A stretch of DNA of 64,000 nt from Aquibacillus salsiterrae. GTDB taxonomy: Bacteria > Bacillota > Bacilli > Bacillales > Amphibacillaceae. Under the pieces are notes generated by a model. The model made no database searches. It had not been told where the DNA came from and saw nothing but the letters and a program-made list of their open reading frames with translations. Location of the stretch: positions 310,001 to 374,000 of the forward strand of contig NZ_JAMQKC010000003.1 of assembly GCF_028416595.1 (NCBI RefSeq), given 5' to 3'. Shown here piece after piece: positions 63,604-64,000 of this stretch (the stretch's first letter is position 1; every line of letters starts with the position of its first letter). Position numbers and translations under genes: made by a program.

Positions 63604-63690
63604 TTGAAAATCTTATCTTCTAATTATAATCCTTTGAACTTTAAAATTGATTTCATATATTTAAGGAGAAAACTATGCGAAGTGATATGA
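63604..63690 (+). CDS. Upstream ORF overlapping the ilvD start
   Basis: A TTG with a very strong GGAGGAG site eight bases upstream opens a 28-codon ORF ([16 protein letters not shown], ending LCEVI) that runs through the ilvD ribosome site and stops 13 bases inside ilvD in another frame. It has 10 Ile/Leu/Val codons. It may be translated and so influence ilvD initiation; this is inference. Confidence 0.45.
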   Translation: MKILSSNYNPLNFKIDFIYLRRKLCEVI

Positions 63691-64000
63691 TAAAAAAAGG
63701 CATCGATCGGGCACCCCACCGCAGCCTATTACACGCAACAGGGGTTAAAACAAGCGATTTAGGAAAACCGTTCATCGGTGTTTGTAATTCGTACGTCGAC
63801 ATCATACCTGGACACAAACATTTAAACAAATTTGCAGAAGTAGTAAAAGATGCAATTCGCGAAGCTGGTGGAATTCCATTTGAATTTAATACCATTGGTG
63901 TTGATGATGGAATTGCAATGGGACACATTGGTATGCGTTATTCATTACCAAGTCGAGAAATTATTGCAGATAGCGCTGAAACAGTTATTAATGCACACTG
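63675..64000 (+). CDS. ilvD: Dihydroxy-acid dehydratase, N-terminal part
   Basis: The first 108 codons of IlvD, the Fe-S enzyme that dehydrates dihydroxy acids in valine, isoleucine and leucine synthesis. The conserved [32 protein letters not shown] (with an Fe-S Cys) and [17 protein letters not shown] are intact. ATG behind AAGGAG. CodY box, promoter and an overlapping upstream ORF precede it. The gene runs off the window; other ilv genes are likely beyond. Confidence 0.95.
   Translation, partial: MRSDMIKKGIDRAPHRSLLHATGVKTSDLGKPFIGVCNSYVDIIPGHKHLNKFAEVVKDAIREAGGIPFEFNTIGVDDGIAMGHIGMRYSLPSREIIADSAETVINAH

Overview
The window reads as chromosome of a low-GC, endospore-forming Bacillaceae bacterium, most like the Oceanobacillus/Virgibacillus/Lentibacillus group. 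Evidence: AT-rich DNA with strong GGAGG-type ribosome sites; many GTG and TTG starts; a caa3 oxidase; sporulation genes (spoVAC-AD-AE, yhcN/ylaJ lipoproteins, ylbD coat protein); RNase J1 with RpoY; and long runs of gene order shared with the Bacillus subtilis ylb-cta-yla-ykt-pdh-ykr-yku-patA region. The genus is inference. I saw no phage, transposase, CRISPR array, rRNA or tRNA. This is core chromosome with small lineage-specific insertions.

Layout. 0-5.4 kb: ylbE (start only) and ylbD, a CBS-pair protein, yugN, an AI-2E/YtvI-type permease, two GNAT acetyltransferases and ctaM (DUF420). 5.7-13.4 kb: the caa3 terminal oxidase operon ctaB-C-D-E-F, divergent from heme A synthase ctaA, then ftsW. 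13.6-18.5 kb: ylaN, ylaL, ylaJ, ylaI, ylaH, ylaF, yktC (suhB-like), yktB and yktA, with scrambled strands. 18.7-30.9 kb: speA, a lipoprotein polysaccharide deacetylase, pdhABCD, ykyA, a peptide deformylase, and rpoY-rnjA behind a tiny basic ORF. 31-45.7 kb: ktrC, a heterodimeric ABC exporter, ykuT, ykuS, ykuR, dapH, darB, a hemolysin III protein, Tat-exported ykuE, ykyB, small membrane proteins, a patatin phospholipase, an FbpB-family small basic protein and patA. 45.9-53 kb: PilZ protein, signal peptidase I, a zinc-ribbon membrane protein paired with a membrane-anchored trypsin-like protease, ywpF, yrhK, a lipoprotein and a nitroreductase. 53-55.5 kb: yhcN-spoVAC-spoVAD-spoVAE. 55.6-57.8 kb: a small CC-ending protein, an ArsA-type ATPase and a zinc-binding-type dehydrogenase in one operon. 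58-64 kb: cstA with a cre-like site, a large permease, a tiny zinc-finger protein, thiT behind a TPP riboswitch, a DUF6884 protein, and the start of ilvD with CodY box, promoter and an overlapping upstream ORF.

How the genes work together. ctaA, ctaB and ctaC-F make and fill the heme A oxidase. pdhABCD feeds acetyl-CoA. dapH, ykuR and patA supply three steps of the acetylated diaminopimelate route to lysine and cell wall. darB and ktrC are receptors linked to c-di-AMP and potassium in B. subtilis. rpoY and rnjA link transcription and RNA decay. The spoVA cluster, ylaJ, yhcN and ylbD serve spore formation and germination.

The most striking unexplained structure is a dispersed, degenerate intergenic repeat of about 60-155 bp. 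I found some twenty full or partial copies in 64 kb, mostly in one orientation and usually just before an intrinsic terminator. Several small genes shorter than a usual ORF cutoff were also found by reading: an FbpB-family protein, a zinc-finger protein, the start of ylbE, a 31-aa basic peptide, a 26-aa membrane peptide and the ilvD upstream ORF.
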